DNA of 64,000 bases from Anaerococcus sp. Marseille-Q5996 (GTDB lineage: Bacteria; Bacillota; Clostridia; Tissierellales; Peptoniphilaceae), in the NCBI RefSeq assembly GCF_946893725.1, contig NZ_CAMPPE010000004.1, positions 1 to 64,000 on the forward strand, in the 5' to 3' direction. The notes under the pieces were generated by a model, which saw only the letters and a program-made list of their open reading frames with translations, was not told where the DNA came from and did no database searches. The translations under genes and the position numbers were made by a program. Shown piece after piece: positions 24,473 through 32,722 of the stretch. Position 1 is the first letter of the stretch. Every line of letters begins with the position of its first letter.

Positions 24473-25841
24473 TAGATTTATCATGGCCCTAAGGAATCTT
24501 TGGCGTCGTAAATCTAGGACAATTCTTACAATCTTATCAGTAGTAATAGGATCTACTTCAATAATTTTGATGCTGGCCTTTGCAGAGGGCATTAGCAATT
24601 CACAAAAAGAAATGATCGAGTCATTTCAAGGTCTAACTACCATTAATATAATGGATGGGTCTGGAGATGGATCTTTAGAAGTTACTGATAAGGTGATGAA
24701 TGATTTAAAGAGGATAAATCATGTAAAAGCGGTTGTACCTAGCAAAAATATTTATGTCCAACTTTTGATGTCGGATACTGAAGATTACGAGATAGACGGG
24801 TCATTAAATATAATTCCTGATAATATTTTTTCCATGATTGAAAAAGATATGCTAGAATTTGGAAACCCTCCAAGTCCAAATGAAGATAATAAAATACTGC
24901 TTGGACAAAATGCAGCAGCAAATAAAAAAACTGATATGGCAGATGGGGGCTACATGATGGAGCCTGTGGAAGATTTCGATTATTCTGCCCACCAATACTT
25001 TGTAAGATTAGGATGGGTTATGGAAGAAGAGGATGATGGGGTCAATTTTGGAAATCCAAATGAGGGAGAAGGCTTAGAAGGAGAAGAAGAAAACAAACCT
25101 GATTCCATAGATGTGCCAATAGAAATAGCTGGCAAATTAAATAACAAATCATTTTTAAGCGGCTGGGGCTCCTATATATCTGAATCTACATATAAAATGC
25201 TAAAAAAAGAAGACGGCAAAATATCATCTCCATCTTTGATTCAATCCTTTGATGAAAAAGGCAATCCTATACCAGAAACTTCTGACAAAATAACTTATGA
25301 GAACCTAGAAGTAATCGTAGATGATGTTAAAAATGTAGAGGAGGCTGAAAAAGAAATTAGACTCTTGGGCTATCAAACAAATTCTATGGCCCAGGCTAAT
25401 GAAGAAATCCAAAATCAAACCAGGACAATTATGCTAATACTTGGGGGAATTGGATCCATTGCCTTTATAGTTTCTGCAATTGGAATTATAAATACAATGC
25501 TAATGAGTATTTACGAACGTCAAAAAGAAATTGGTGTTATGAAGGTCATTGGCGCATCTGTGTCTGACATACAAGCCATGTTTTTAATCGAATCTGGATT
25601 TATAGGATTTTTTGGAGGTATCTTAGGCTTATTGATTTCACTATTGGCAAGCAAAGTTATAAATGGTGCTTTTTCGGGTATGAATGATTCAATAGTACAG
25701 GGTGGAAATATAATTGTCATTCCACTTTGGCTAGCATTAATTGGAGTTGGTTTTTCGGCTCTAGTTGGTGTTTTGGCAGGATATCTGCCAGCTCGCCGTG
25801 CTACAAAATTATCTGCAATTGATGCATTAAGAGCAAATTAA
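24459..25841 (+). CDS. MacB/FtsX-type ABC transporter permease
   Basis: This 460-residue protein has an N-terminal helix (about 20-42), a large extracellular MacB periplasmic-core-like domain (about 45-320) and three C-terminal helices with the FtsX pattern (ERQKEIGVMKVIGAS, LPARRATKLSAIDALR). This is the type VII ABC architecture that transmits ATP hydrolysis to the outside without a classical channel. The extracellular domain is acidic and contains an EEDDGVNFGNPNEGEG insertion. It overlaps the CARDB-like gene by 14 bases; a lipoprotein gene follows after 10 bases. Confidence 0.92.
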   Translation: MRISDRFIMALRNLWRRKSRTILTILSVVIGSTSIILMLAFAEGISNSQKEMIESFQGLTTINIMDGSGDGSLEVTDKVMNDLKRINHVKAVVPSKNIYVQLLMSDTEDYEIDGSLNIIPDNIFSMIEKDMLEFGNPPSPNEDNKILLGQNAAANKKTDMADGGYMMEPVEDFDYSAHQYFVRLGWVMEEEDDGVNFGNPNEGEGLEGEEENKPDSIDVPIEIAGKLNNKSFLSGWGSYISESTYKMLKKEDGKISSPSLIQSFDEKGNPIPETSDKITYENLEVIVDDVKNVEEAEKEIRLLGYQTNSMAQANEEIQNQTRTIMLILGGIGSIAFIVSAIGIINTMLMSIYERQKEIGVMKVIGASVSDIQAMFLIESGFIGFFGGILGLLISLLASKVINGAFSGMNDSIVQGGNIIVIPLWLALIGVGFSALVGVLAGYLPARRATKLSAIDALRAN

Positions 25842-25851
25842 GGAGGAAATT

Positions 25852-27090
25852 ATGAAAAAAATAATACCAATAATGGCTCTTTCACTCGCTCTAGTAGGAT
25901 GTACAAATACAAATTCAACTGAAAGCGAAACAAACACTGAAACAAATACTAATGAGACACAAGTAAGCGAAAATACTGACGATACTCAAGTTATAGATGT
26001 AGAAAAGGCTGAAAATAACAAAGAAAACAGTGAAGAAAGTGGATCTGTCGAAACTGAAGATCAAAATGAAGAAGATTCTGAAGTAAGTCAGAAAAAAGAC
26101 CAAGAAGACAAAGAAGAAGAAAATTCTGATGATGCTAGCAAAAAAGAATCAGAAGAAGAAAATCAAGCAGAAAATGAAGGCAAAGAAGTAAGCAAGGATG
26201 ACTTATTTTTCAGTTTATATGCTCCATTCTCAACAGTAAATGAAAATGGTGACATAGTAGATGAAAGTGGAAATGTTGCTCCAAGCGATGAATCTTACAA
26301 TTACGACTATGTAAAATATTCTAATAATTTATTTGTTAGAAGCAAAAGAAATGTAAAAGATTTAAAAGATATTGTAGCAATAGTTAGGATGAATGATAAA
26401 GATGTGACCACCCTTTACGAATTCCCTCAAAACGAGGATTTCCGTCCACTTGGCCTGATTGGAGATAAGGTATATGGTTACCACAACTATAATGAAGATG
26501 ATGAGATAAATGGAACACCTACTTTAAAACAAGTAAAATCAGCCATTGGATATGTAGATTTAGCTACCGGTGAAGTCAAAGATTTTGATGCAACTGTGGA
26601 TGGTCTAGTAGGGGGAGCAGTAGTTGTCGATGGTGAACTACAATTTACCTTGCCAGGAGATAATAATGAGCAAAATGCCTACAATTTTGACCTATATAAA
26701 CTAGACCTATCAAAGGGCACTGACCAAGAAGCAGAATTACTAGAAAAAGACTTTGACCTCCAATACCTATTTGGACAAAAAAGATTTGAAAACGGAAACC
26801 CAGTTTGGAAAATATACAGGGCAGACAATGAGAATATCTATGTAAACGACCAAAAATTCCCATTCCTATGGGCTGAACAAGGAAATCAAGAAATCATAGG
26901 AAATAACATTTTCTACTTTAATAATGATGGAATTAGTGAGGATAGATTATCAAGAACAATTAAAGTTATTAACATGTCAAGTGGGGAAACAGTTCTAGAA
27001 ACTCAAATTAGGGGTATGAAAATAGAAGGAAACAAGCTATATTATCTAACACCAGATAATGAAGTAGAGTCAGTTGACATCGAACTTTAA
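25852..27090 (+). CDS. Lipoprotein with acidic linker and repeat (propeller-like) domain
   Basis: This 412-residue lipoprotein has a lipobox LVGC (Cys17). A very acidic Ser/Glu/Asn linker at about 20-110 is followed by a beta-rich domain of repeated VDLATGEVKDF-like and LYEFPQNEDFRPLGLIGDKVYGY-like strands. No known family was recognised. It is cotranscribed with the MacB-like system (10 bases after the permease) and has a shorter paralogue next door. It could be a sensor or partner of the transporter. Confidence 0.8.
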   Translation: MKKIIPIMALSLALVGCTNTNSTESETNTETNTNETQVSENTDDTQVIDVEKAENNKENSEESGSVETEDQNEEDSEVSQKKDQEDKEEENSDDASKKESEEENQAENEGKEVSKDDLFFSLYAPFSTVNENGDIVDESGNVAPSDESYNYDYVKYSNNLFVRSKRNVKDLKDIVAIVRMNDKDVTTLYEFPQNEDFRPLGLIGDKVYGYHNYNEDDEINGTPTLKQVKSAIGYVDLATGEVKDFDATVDGLVGGAVVVDGELQFTLPGDNNEQNAYNFDLYKLDLSKGTDQEAELLEKDFDLQYLFGQKRFENGNPVWKIYRADNENIYVNDQKFPFLWAEQGNQEIIGNNIFYFNNDGISEDRLSRTIKVINMSSGETVLETQIRGMKIEGNKLYYLTPDNEVESVDIEL

Positions 27091-27104
27091 TAATCAATAG
27101 ATTA

Positions 27105-27131
27105 GGATCACGATTGTGGTCCTTTTTTTAT
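27105..27131 (+). terminator. Terminator of the ABC operon
   Basis: Stem GGATCAC/GTGGTCC (one G-T pair) with loop GATT is followed by TTTTTTT. Confidence 0.8.
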
Positions 27132-27152
27132 TTTTCATAGTATAATGGTCTT

Positions 27153-28067
27153 ATGAAAAGATTTAAGATTTTATTGGCTTTATTATTTGTTTTTCTAGTT
27201 GGATGCAATTCAGATACTCCAAATCCAACACTAAGCGGAGATCCTATTGATACCAACAAGATACAAATTTATTATGACCCAATCGATAAAAAATTAATAA
27301 AATTTAATCCAAACGGCAATCAAAGTGAGATATTAAATCCAAATCCGACTGATATAGCCTATGATATCAACAATGCTGACAATGTTTTTGTCATGGGAGA
27401 TAGTATCAATCATACATACAAATTAGTAAAAATTGAGGGGGAAAATATAGAAAGCCTCCATGAATTTAACCAGGGAGAGGAGATCTTTCCAATAGGATAC
27501 AATGATGGAAATATCTACTTTATCCATAGTTTTTATGGGCCAAATGGTGAGAAAAAAGAAAAAAGAACTATTAGCCTAATTGACCTTGAGGAATTTAATA
27601 CCACTGACATTGAGAGCGTGGGCGGATTTTTGACAGATGGGATTGTAAGTCCAAATAACATTTATTACACAGTTTTTAATAACGAAAATAATTATTACGA
27701 GCTTCACAGAAAATCCATAGAAGCTGGCAAAAAAAGTGAGGCCCCAGAGCTAATCAGTGTGGGCTATGAGACTCCTGAACTTTATTTATCAAAAGATTTG
27801 GAAAATGAAAAAGAAATCATGAGCCTTTATGCTTCAGATAAGGACAGGATATATTCCAAGGATGAGGCCTGGGATAAGTATCAAGCAAATTATTTTAAGC
27901 CAACCACAGTTATGGGTATCGATAAAAATCCAGATGGGACTATGAAAATAATTTTTTTAGAAAAAAGAAACCGCGAAAAAATAAATGAAATTGATGATGC
28001 CATTGGTATTCGCTTTGAAAATGACACCATAGTTGTAGCAACTAAAAATGGAGCAAGCAAGTATTAA
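27153..28067 (+). CDS. Lipoprotein, paralogue of the preceding lipoprotein
   Basis: This 304-residue lipoprotein has a lipobox LVGC (Cys18) but lacks the acidic linker. The beta-rich domain shows similar strands to the gene before it: LHEFNQGEEIFPIGYNDGNIYFIHSF aligns by eye with the LYEFPQNEDFRPLGLIGDKVYGYHNY region, and ISLIDLEEFNTTDIESVGG with the GYVDLATGEVKDFDATVDG region. It lies after a terminator, so it may be separately expressed. The function is unknown. Confidence 0.75.
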   Translation: MKRFKILLALLFVFLVGCNSDTPNPTLSGDPIDTNKIQIYYDPIDKKLIKFNPNGNQSEILNPNPTDIAYDINNADNVFVMGDSINHTYKLVKIEGENIESLHEFNQGEEIFPIGYNDGNIYFIHSFYGPNGEKKEKRTISLIDLEEFNTTDIESVGGFLTDGIVSPNNIYYTVFNNENNYYELHRKSIEAGKKSEAPELISVGYETPELYLSKDLENEKEIMSLYASDKDRIYSKDEAWDKYQANYFKPTTVMGIDKNPDGTMKIIFLEKRNREKINEIDDAIGIRFENDTIVVATKNGASKY

Positions 28068-28094
28068 AAAAGACCACAAATTAATTTTTGTGGC
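28066..28094 (-). terminator. Terminator for the leftward operon
   Basis: On the minus strand a CCACAAA/TTTGTGG stem is followed by a T run. It overlaps the last codons of the mnmM-like gene. Confidence 0.65.
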
Positions 28095-28626
28095 CGATAA
28101 CCAGCACATAGGGTGGATTATTGATTTTATTTATAAAATCTAATTTTAAAACTGTATATTTTTTATAATCTAAATTTTTCAAAAATTCACTGATTTTTTC
28201 AGATTCAACTCTACCAGCTGGATGGCCAGGATAAACGGTTATAAAAATCTTTCCCCTAGGACTTAGAAGTTCTAGGGATTTTTTTATGGCAATTATTGTG
28301 CTTTGCCAATTTGTAGTAATATTTTTATCGCCCTTTGGCAAATATCCTAGGTTAAAGACTACTAGGTCAATTTTTTCTTTGATGTATTTATCAATATTTG
28401 CATGGCTGTCTAGGATAAAGGAAAAGTTTGGATTCTCTCCTATTAAGGCTAAGGTATTTTCCTTGGCCAATTCTTGTATATCAAAGGCAAAAAGTTTCTG
28501 AGGCTTATTATTTTCCAAAATAAATTTGCTATCATGACCATTGCCTGCAGTCATATCTACTGCAATATTTACATTTTCTTCTCTTATTAGCAATTCTTTT
28601 ATTATTTCAGTTGCATGGTCTATCAT
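28081..28626 (-). CDS. mnmM: tRNA U34 methyltransferase MnmM (YtqB family)
   Basis: This 181-residue class I SAM methyltransferase has SAM motif DMTAGNGHDSKF (residues 24-35) and NLGYLPKGDK (near 92), characteristic of the YtqB/rRNA_methylase family. This family was recently identified as MnmM, which completes mnm5(s2)U34 in tRNA. Its start overlaps the stop of the ImmA-like gene (ATGA type), so it is coupled to the XRE/ImmA pair, an unexpected partner. Family recognition is good; the coupling is seen in the sequence. Confidence 0.85.
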   Translation of the reverse strand: MIDHATEIIKELLIREENVNIAVDMTAGNGHDSKFILENNKPQKLFAFDIQELAKENTLALIGENPNFSFILDSHANIDKYIKEKIDLVVFNLGYLPKGDKNITTNWQSTIIAIKKSLELLSPRGKIFITVYPGHPAGRVESEKISEFLKNLDYKKYTVLKLDFINKINNPPYVLVIGHKN

Positions 28627-29171
28627 TCTAAGTTCCCGTAAAATTCGTCAGTCCCATCAATTTTGGTAAAAAATTTGGAATCGGCAATATTTCTATTTAT
28701 AGGTAGGCCCATCCTGTGCATTTCGTTTAGCTTAAAGATCATAAGATTTGCATTTACATCATAAAGGCTGGCTAATTGTTGGTAGGTGTAGCCTTCTTCT
28801 ATGTCAGCCATTAATTTTTTCTCATCTAAAAGCAAGTGGGCTGCAAAAATATTTGCTTCAATTTCCATTTCGGTGTTGATGTCAAAAAGTTCGTATTCTG
28901 CAAAACCGTTTTTGGCTTCATTTTTATGATATATATCATGGCCCAGCTCGTGGGCTAGGACCATATTTATTATTCTTTCATCTACAAAAGGATTGTAAAA
29001 TACAAAACGATTACGCATAATTATCTTATACATGCCCAAAAGGGTGGTGGGAGTTTGAAAGGGGATTAGAAAAACCCCACGTCCCTCGAGGATTTCTTTG
29101 GGATCACGGGTCTTGTATTTTTTTATCAATTTTTGTGTATCCTCGTAGATTTTATCATAGGTGGATACCAT
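28623..29171 (-). CDS. ImmA/IrrE family metallopeptidase
   Basis: This 182-residue protein has a zinc protease motif HELGH at residues 74-78 with downstream Glu residues (EMEIEANIFAAHLLL). It belongs to the ImmA/IrrE group, which cleaves or inactivates a partner XRE repressor after DNA damage. The XRE gene directly upstream overlaps its start by one base, the classic arrangement. The pair is divergent from a Y-family DNA polymerase, suggesting a role in inducing it (inference). Confidence 0.9.
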   Translation of the reverse strand: MVSTYDKIYEDTQKLIKKYKTRDPKEILEGRGVFLIPFQTPTTLLGMYKIIMRNRFVFYNPFVDERIINMVLAHELGHDIYHKNEAKNGFAEYELFDINTEMEIEANIFAAHLLLDEKKLMADIEEGYTYQQLASLYDVNANLMIFKLNEMHRMGLPINRNIADSKFFTKIDGTDEFYGNLE

Positions 29172-29572
29172 TATTTTTCCTTATTTAGCCCGTATTTTTT
29201 ATTTTCGCTTTTGGCAATATAGTAGGCTTCGCTGATTGCATCAAGTATGGCTTTTTTGTCCTTTTCTGGCAAATCTCCACCAGCCATAAGGCCTATGACT
29301 CCTTGAACCATTTCTTCGGCATCGCGGGCTGCAGCATTTCCGTATCTTTCTCTGGCAGATAGGATAAAATCTTCTTCATCAGTCACCAAATAATCGTGGC
29401 TGCTATCAAGAGCCTCGGCTAAGGCATCGTAAGTTTTTCTATATCTTGGCTTGGATTGGCCAGATTCGTAGCGGGATATGGTTTTTAGGGACACATTGCA
29501 AAGTTTTGCAAGTTCTTCTTGGGTTAAGTTTTTTGCTTCTCTTAGGTCGCGTAGTTTGTTAGCAAATGCCAT
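29171..29572 (-). CDS. XRE-family repressor (ImmR-like)
   Basis: This 133-residue regulator has an N-terminal helix-turn-helix at about 8-60 (LTQEELAKLCNVSLKTISRYESG). The C-terminal part (GGDLPEKDKKAILDAISEAYYIAKSENKKY) is the type found in repressors paired with ImmA-like proteases. AAGGAGA precedes the ATG. It probably binds the palindromic sites in the intergenic region just upstream (29586-29701), controlling itself and dinB. Confidence 0.9.
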   Translation of the reverse strand: MAFANKLRDLREAKNLTQEELAKLCNVSLKTISRYESGQSKPRYRKTYDALAEALDSSHDYLVTDEEDFILSARERYGNAAARDAEEMVQGVIGLMAGGDLPEKDKKAILDAISEAYYIAKSENKKYGLNKEK

Positions 29573-29585
29573 TATTTCTCCTTAT

Positions 29586-29701
29586 AGTCACTAAGTGACT
29601 GTTAAATTTAAAATTAATCTTGACACAAGACTTTTAGTGTCTTATAATAATACAAAAGTCATTTAATGTCTTAATTATACATTAATAGTCATCTAAAATC
29701 A
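29586..29701. promoter_or_regulatory. Four operator-like palindromes between xre and dinB
   Basis: Site 1, AGTCACTAAGTGACT (29586-29600), is a perfect 15-bp palindrome. Site 2, AGACTTTTAGTGTCT (29628-29642), exactly covers the spacer of the dinB promoter. Site 3 is AGTCATTTAATGTCT (29657-29671). Site 4, AGTCATCTAAAATCA (29687-29701), matches mainly in its left half. Sites 2-4 are 29-30 bases apart. They are the likely targets of the XRE regulator. Confidence 0.75.
29620..29648 (+). promoter_or_regulatory. Near-consensus promoter of dinB
   Basis: TTGACA (29620-29625) and TATAAT (29643-29648) are separated by exactly 17 bases. Such a strong promoter would need repression, which fits operator site 2 occupying the whole spacer. 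Confidence 0.85.
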
Positions 29702-29713
29702 ATAGGAGTTTTT

Positions 29714-30955
29714 ATGAAAAGAGTAATTTTACATTCAGATATGAATGCTTGCTATGCATCTATAGAAGCAAAGCTAAATCCCAAATTAAAGGGAATTCCA
29801 ATGGCAGTGGCTGGTAATCCAGAAAATCGCCATGGGATTATCCTTGCAAAAAGTGAAGAAGCAAAAAAAATGGGGGTAAAAACTGGTGAGCCAATTTGGC
29901 AGGCCCAAGGAAAATGTCCTAATATAACCCTTGTGCCACCCCATTATGAGGAATATTTAAAACATTCAAAAATGGCCCGTGCCTTGTATTATGAGTATAC
30001 CAACCAAGTTGAGCCCTTTGGCCTTGATGAGTGTTATCTGGATGTAACAGGGTCCTTGCATTTATTTGGATCTGGGGAGGAAATTGCCCATGAAATTAGA
30101 AATCGTATGAAAGAAGAACTTGGACTTACAGTCAGCATTGGGGTAAGTTTTTGCAAAATTTTTGCAAAACTAGGCAGCGATATGAAAAAACCTGACGCAG
30201 TGACTGTAATTACTGAGGAAAATTTCAAACAAAAAGTTTGGCCACTGGGAGTCCGTGAAATGGTAGGCATAGGAAAAGCTACAGAAAAAAAACTAAATAA
30301 AATAGGGATTTTTAGCCTAGGAGACCTAGCCCATGCACCAGCAGAAACGCTCAAAAGTCTTTTGGGTATAAATGGTGTTTACCTTTGGCAATACGCAAAT
30401 GGCCTAGACATTCGCCCAATTGTGGACAGAGATCATACTGAGCCCATCAAATCAATTGGCAATAGTTCCACTTGCAAAAGAGATTTACATAGCAATGAGG
30501 AAGTTTTTAATGTTATGCAAGAACTTTCATTTTCTGTTTCAAGAAGGCTAAGAGAAGCCAAACTTGAAGCCCGCAGTGTAGAAGTTTTTGTAAGAAATAA
30601 TGAACTTCAAAGCTGGAATTTTGCCATTCCCCTAGAAATGGCCAGCCAAAGTTCCATTATTTTAGTAAGACGTGCTATGGAAATCTTTAAGAAAAAATAT
30701 AATTGGTCATTTCCAGTTAGGGCAGTAGGCATCAGGGCAATCAATTTGCGTAATGAGGGTGGGGGCAGCCAAATGGATGTGTTTTTGAACCACGAAAAAT
30801 TTAAGAAAAACGAGGATGTGGATACTGCCCTTTATAATATTAGAAAAAAATATGGCAAAGACTCCATAACCTTTGCGGCCTTAAAGCGAGATATAGGACT
30901 CCCAAGTGATATTACAGAAATAGTGACCCTGCCAAACCGCCATTATAATATGTAA
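29714..30955 (+). CDS. dinB: Y-family DNA polymerase (DinB/Pol IV-like)
   Basis: This 413-residue translesion polymerase has the catalytic acidic residues Asp9 (HSDMNACYASIE) and Asp105-Glu106 (GLDECYLDV). Palm, fingers and thumb regions are followed by the little-finger domain in the last 120 or so residues. The GLDECYLDV form is the variety common in Clostridia. The gene faces away from an XRE/ImmA pair, behind a strong promoter with operators. The next two genes follow after 41 bases and by overlap, so they may form one operon. Confidence 0.9.
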   Translation: MKRVILHSDMNACYASIEAKLNPKLKGIPMAVAGNPENRHGIILAKSEEAKKMGVKTGEPIWQAQGKCPNITLVPPHYEEYLKHSKMARALYYEYTNQVEPFGLDECYLDVTGSLHLFGSGEEIAHEIRNRMKEELGLTVSIGVSFCKIFAKLGSDMKKPDAVTVITEENFKQKVWPLGVREMVGIGKATEKKLNKIGIFSLGDLAHAPAETLKSLLGINGVYLWQYANGLDIRPIVDRDHTEPIKSIGNSSTCKRDLHSNEEVFNVMQELSFSVSRRLREAKLEARSVEVFVRNNELQSWNFAIPLEMASQSSIILVRRAMEIFKKKYNWSFPVRAVGIRAINLRNEGGGSQMDVFLNHEKFKKNEDVDTALYNIRKKYGKDSITFAALKRDIGLPSDITEIVTLPNRHYNM

Positions 30956-30996
30956 ATTGGGTAAAAATATAAAAATACAAAAAAAGAGGTGAGACT

Positions 30997-31425
30997 ATGC
31001 CCTTTGATAGAAGAAATTACCCAAATTCAATGAAAAATCTGGACAAAGAAGTCCGTGACAAGGCAATAGACATTACAAATGCTATGCTAAAAGAAGGATA
31101 TGACGAAGACAATGCAATCCCGATTGCAATTTCCCAGGCCAAAGAATGGGCAAATGATGCCAGCAATGAAGAATTAAAAGAAATCCGCAAAAAAGATTTA
31201 AAAGACCATAAAAAAAGTAAAAATAAATCAGGAGCAAGGCTCCAAGATGCGGATGTAGAAGTTTCTTTTAACTATGATGAGCAAAAATGGCAGGTAAAAT
31301 CCAAAAAAGCCAGCCAAGCAGAAGGCTTTTATGACACAAAAGAAGAAGCCAAGGATAGAGCAGAGAAAATCGCTGAAAATAGGGAAAGCAAAGTAATTAC
31401 AAAAACCAAGGAGGAGTCAAAATGA
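30997..31425 (+). CDS. DUF2188 domain protein (YdaT-like)
   Basis: This 142-residue protein has an N-terminal part, YPNSMKNLDKEVRDKAIDITNAMLKEGYDEDNAIPIAISQAKEW, resembling the YdaT/ChaB-like segment. The C-terminal DUF2188 part has VSFNYDEQKWQVKSKKASQAEGFYDTKEEAKDRAEKIAE. It is very rich in Lys and Glu. The biochemical function is unknown; B. subtilis YdaT belongs to the general stress response. It is 41 bases after dinB and overlaps the next gene by 4 bases. Confidence 0.78.
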   Translation: MPFDRRNYPNSMKNLDKEVRDKAIDITNAMLKEGYDEDNAIPIAISQAKEWANDASNEELKEIRKKDLKDHKKSKNKSGARLQDADVEVSFNYDEQKWQVKSKKASQAEGFYDTKEEAKDRAEKIAENRESKVITKTKEESK

Positions 31426-31829
31426 GTGAACTAAGCAGAAAAGTTTTAGAATATTTTGAAGGCCAAGGCTATGGAATAAATGAAATAGTTACAGAGATAG
31501 ATAATCTAAAAATCGATGTAGTAAGGGACTTCTTAGATAAGGCAAATGATGATAAGGTCTATGTAATAAAAAGAAGGGGAAATCTAGAAGAATACAATGC
31601 AGATAAGGTCATAAGATCTATTAAAAATGCTTCAGACAGAAATGGCCAGCAAATTAATACATCAGATGTAGAAATTTTGATAAAAGATGTTGAAAAAAAT
31701 ATGAAAGATATGAAAAGAAAAGTATTTAGAACAGATGAAATCAAGGAATATGTAAAAAATGCCCTGGTAAACGAAGGCTATAGCCAAATTTACGATTCAT
31801 ACGTATCATATGTACAAGACCAAAACTAA
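31422..31829 (+). CDS. Stand-alone ATP-cone domain protein
   Basis: This 135-residue protein has a short helical N terminus (1-45). An ATP-cone-like domain spans about 46-130: VIKRRGNLEEYNADKVIRSIKNAS, then FRTDEIKEYVKNALVNEGYSQIYDSYVSYV. ATP cones bind ATP/dATP and normally regulate ribonucleotide reductases or NrdR; here there is no catalytic partner or zinc ribbon. Its place after dinB suggests sensing nucleotides during DNA damage (inference). Confidence 0.75.
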   Translation: MSELSRKVLEYFEGQGYGINEIVTEIDNLKIDVVRDFLDKANDDKVYVIKRRGNLEEYNADKVIRSIKNASDRNGQQINTSDVEILIKDVEKNMKDMKRKVFRTDEIKEYVKNALVNEGYSQIYDSYVSYVQDQN

Positions 31830-31857
31830 ACTCAATCAATTGATTGAGTTTTTTTAA
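31829..31857 (+). terminator. Terminator after the dinB group
   Basis: Stem AACTCAATCA/TGATTGAGTT is a near-perfect palindrome followed by TTTTTTT. Confidence 0.8.
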
Positions 31858-31866
31858 GGAGAAAAA

Positions 31867-32349
31867 ATGGACATAAAAATAATAGCAGTAGGAAAAATCA
31901 AGGAAAAATTTTATAAAGAAGCCATGGAAGAATACCTAAAAAGAATGCAAGCCTACAACAAAATAGAAATAATAGAAGTAGCTTACGAACAAGCCCCAGA
32001 AAGCTTGTCAGATAAAGAAATCGAGCAAGTAAAAGAAAAAGAAGGCGAAAGAATACTAGGAAAAATCGAAGATAGCGACTATGTAGTAAGTCTAGAAATC
32101 CTAGGTAAACAAATAGATAGTGTAGGATTTGCAAAATTTATAGAAAATGAAATGAGGGAAGGCTTTGGCAGAAACTTAGTATTTGTAATAGGCGGATCAA
32201 ATGGACTAGCCAAAGAAGTAAGCAATCGCTCAAACTATAAACTATCCTTCTCAAAAATGACCTTCCCCCACCAGTTAATGAGAGTTGTTTTAATTGAACA
32301 AATCTATAGGGGATTTAGGATAATAAATGGGCATCCTTATCATAAGTAG
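31867..32349 (+). CDS. rlmH: 23S rRNA (pseudouridine-1915-N3) methyltransferase
   Basis: This 160-residue SPOUT methyltransferase methylates pseudouridine 1915 in helix 69 of 23S rRNA. It has the family's C-terminal knot: [13 protein letters not shown], then the end [30 protein letters not shown] with its conserved terminal YHK. The length is exactly that of the family, and AAGGAG precedes the start. Confidence 0.97.
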   Translation: MDIKIIAVGKIKEKFYKEAMEEYLKRMQAYNKIEIIEVAYEQAPESLSDKEIEQVKEKEGERILGKIEDSDYVVSLEILGKQIDSVGFAKFIENEMREGFGRNLVFVIGGSNGLAKEVSNRSNYKLSFSKMTFPHQLMRVVLIEQIYRGFRIINGHPYHK

Positions 32350-32352
32350 TCC

Positions 32353-32545
32353 CATCATCTTGGGTGGCAGAGCTTTGCTCTGTCATCTCTGAGGCGAAGC
32401 GAAGCTGAGCCCAGAGAACTAAGCGAGAAAACTCAAAGAGTTTTCGAGAGGAAACATCATCTTGGGTGGCCGATTTGTAATCGGCCATCTGCGAGATGAA
32501 CGTAGAAGCTTTGCTACAAGTGAGTCCGCAGAACTAATCGAGGTC
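32353..32545 (+). repeat. Two tandem hairpin repeat units
   Basis: Each unit starts with CATCATCTTGGGTGGC (32353 and 32455). A variable hairpin follows (AGAGCTTTGCTCT in the first, CGATTTGTAATCG in the second), then a CATCT block and an AGAACTAA.CGAG end. The hairpin stems differ but keep pairing, so structure is conserved over sequence. GGCGAAGCGAAGC-like blocks resemble those at 35900-36060. No coding potential is credible. The stretch to 32722 is otherwise AT-rich upstream sequence. Confidence 0.6.
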
Positions 32546-32722
32546 TAAAGCCTATCGCACTACCTTTTCTGTGGGTGAAAAATGTGAAAGATATTTCATC
32601 TCTGAGAGGTTATAGCAGAAGAGTAAATAAAAAGCTACACATTTATTTAGAAAATACATTTAAAATATTATAATATCCTAATATATTAGAGGAAAAAATT
32701 ATAAGTTAAGGAGGTGATTTTA

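Noticed and set aside
28623-29572. Prophage or integrative element boundary suggested by XRE/ImmA
   Set aside because: No integrase, excisionase, relaxase or phage genes are nearby, and flanking genes are ordinary chromosomal ones.
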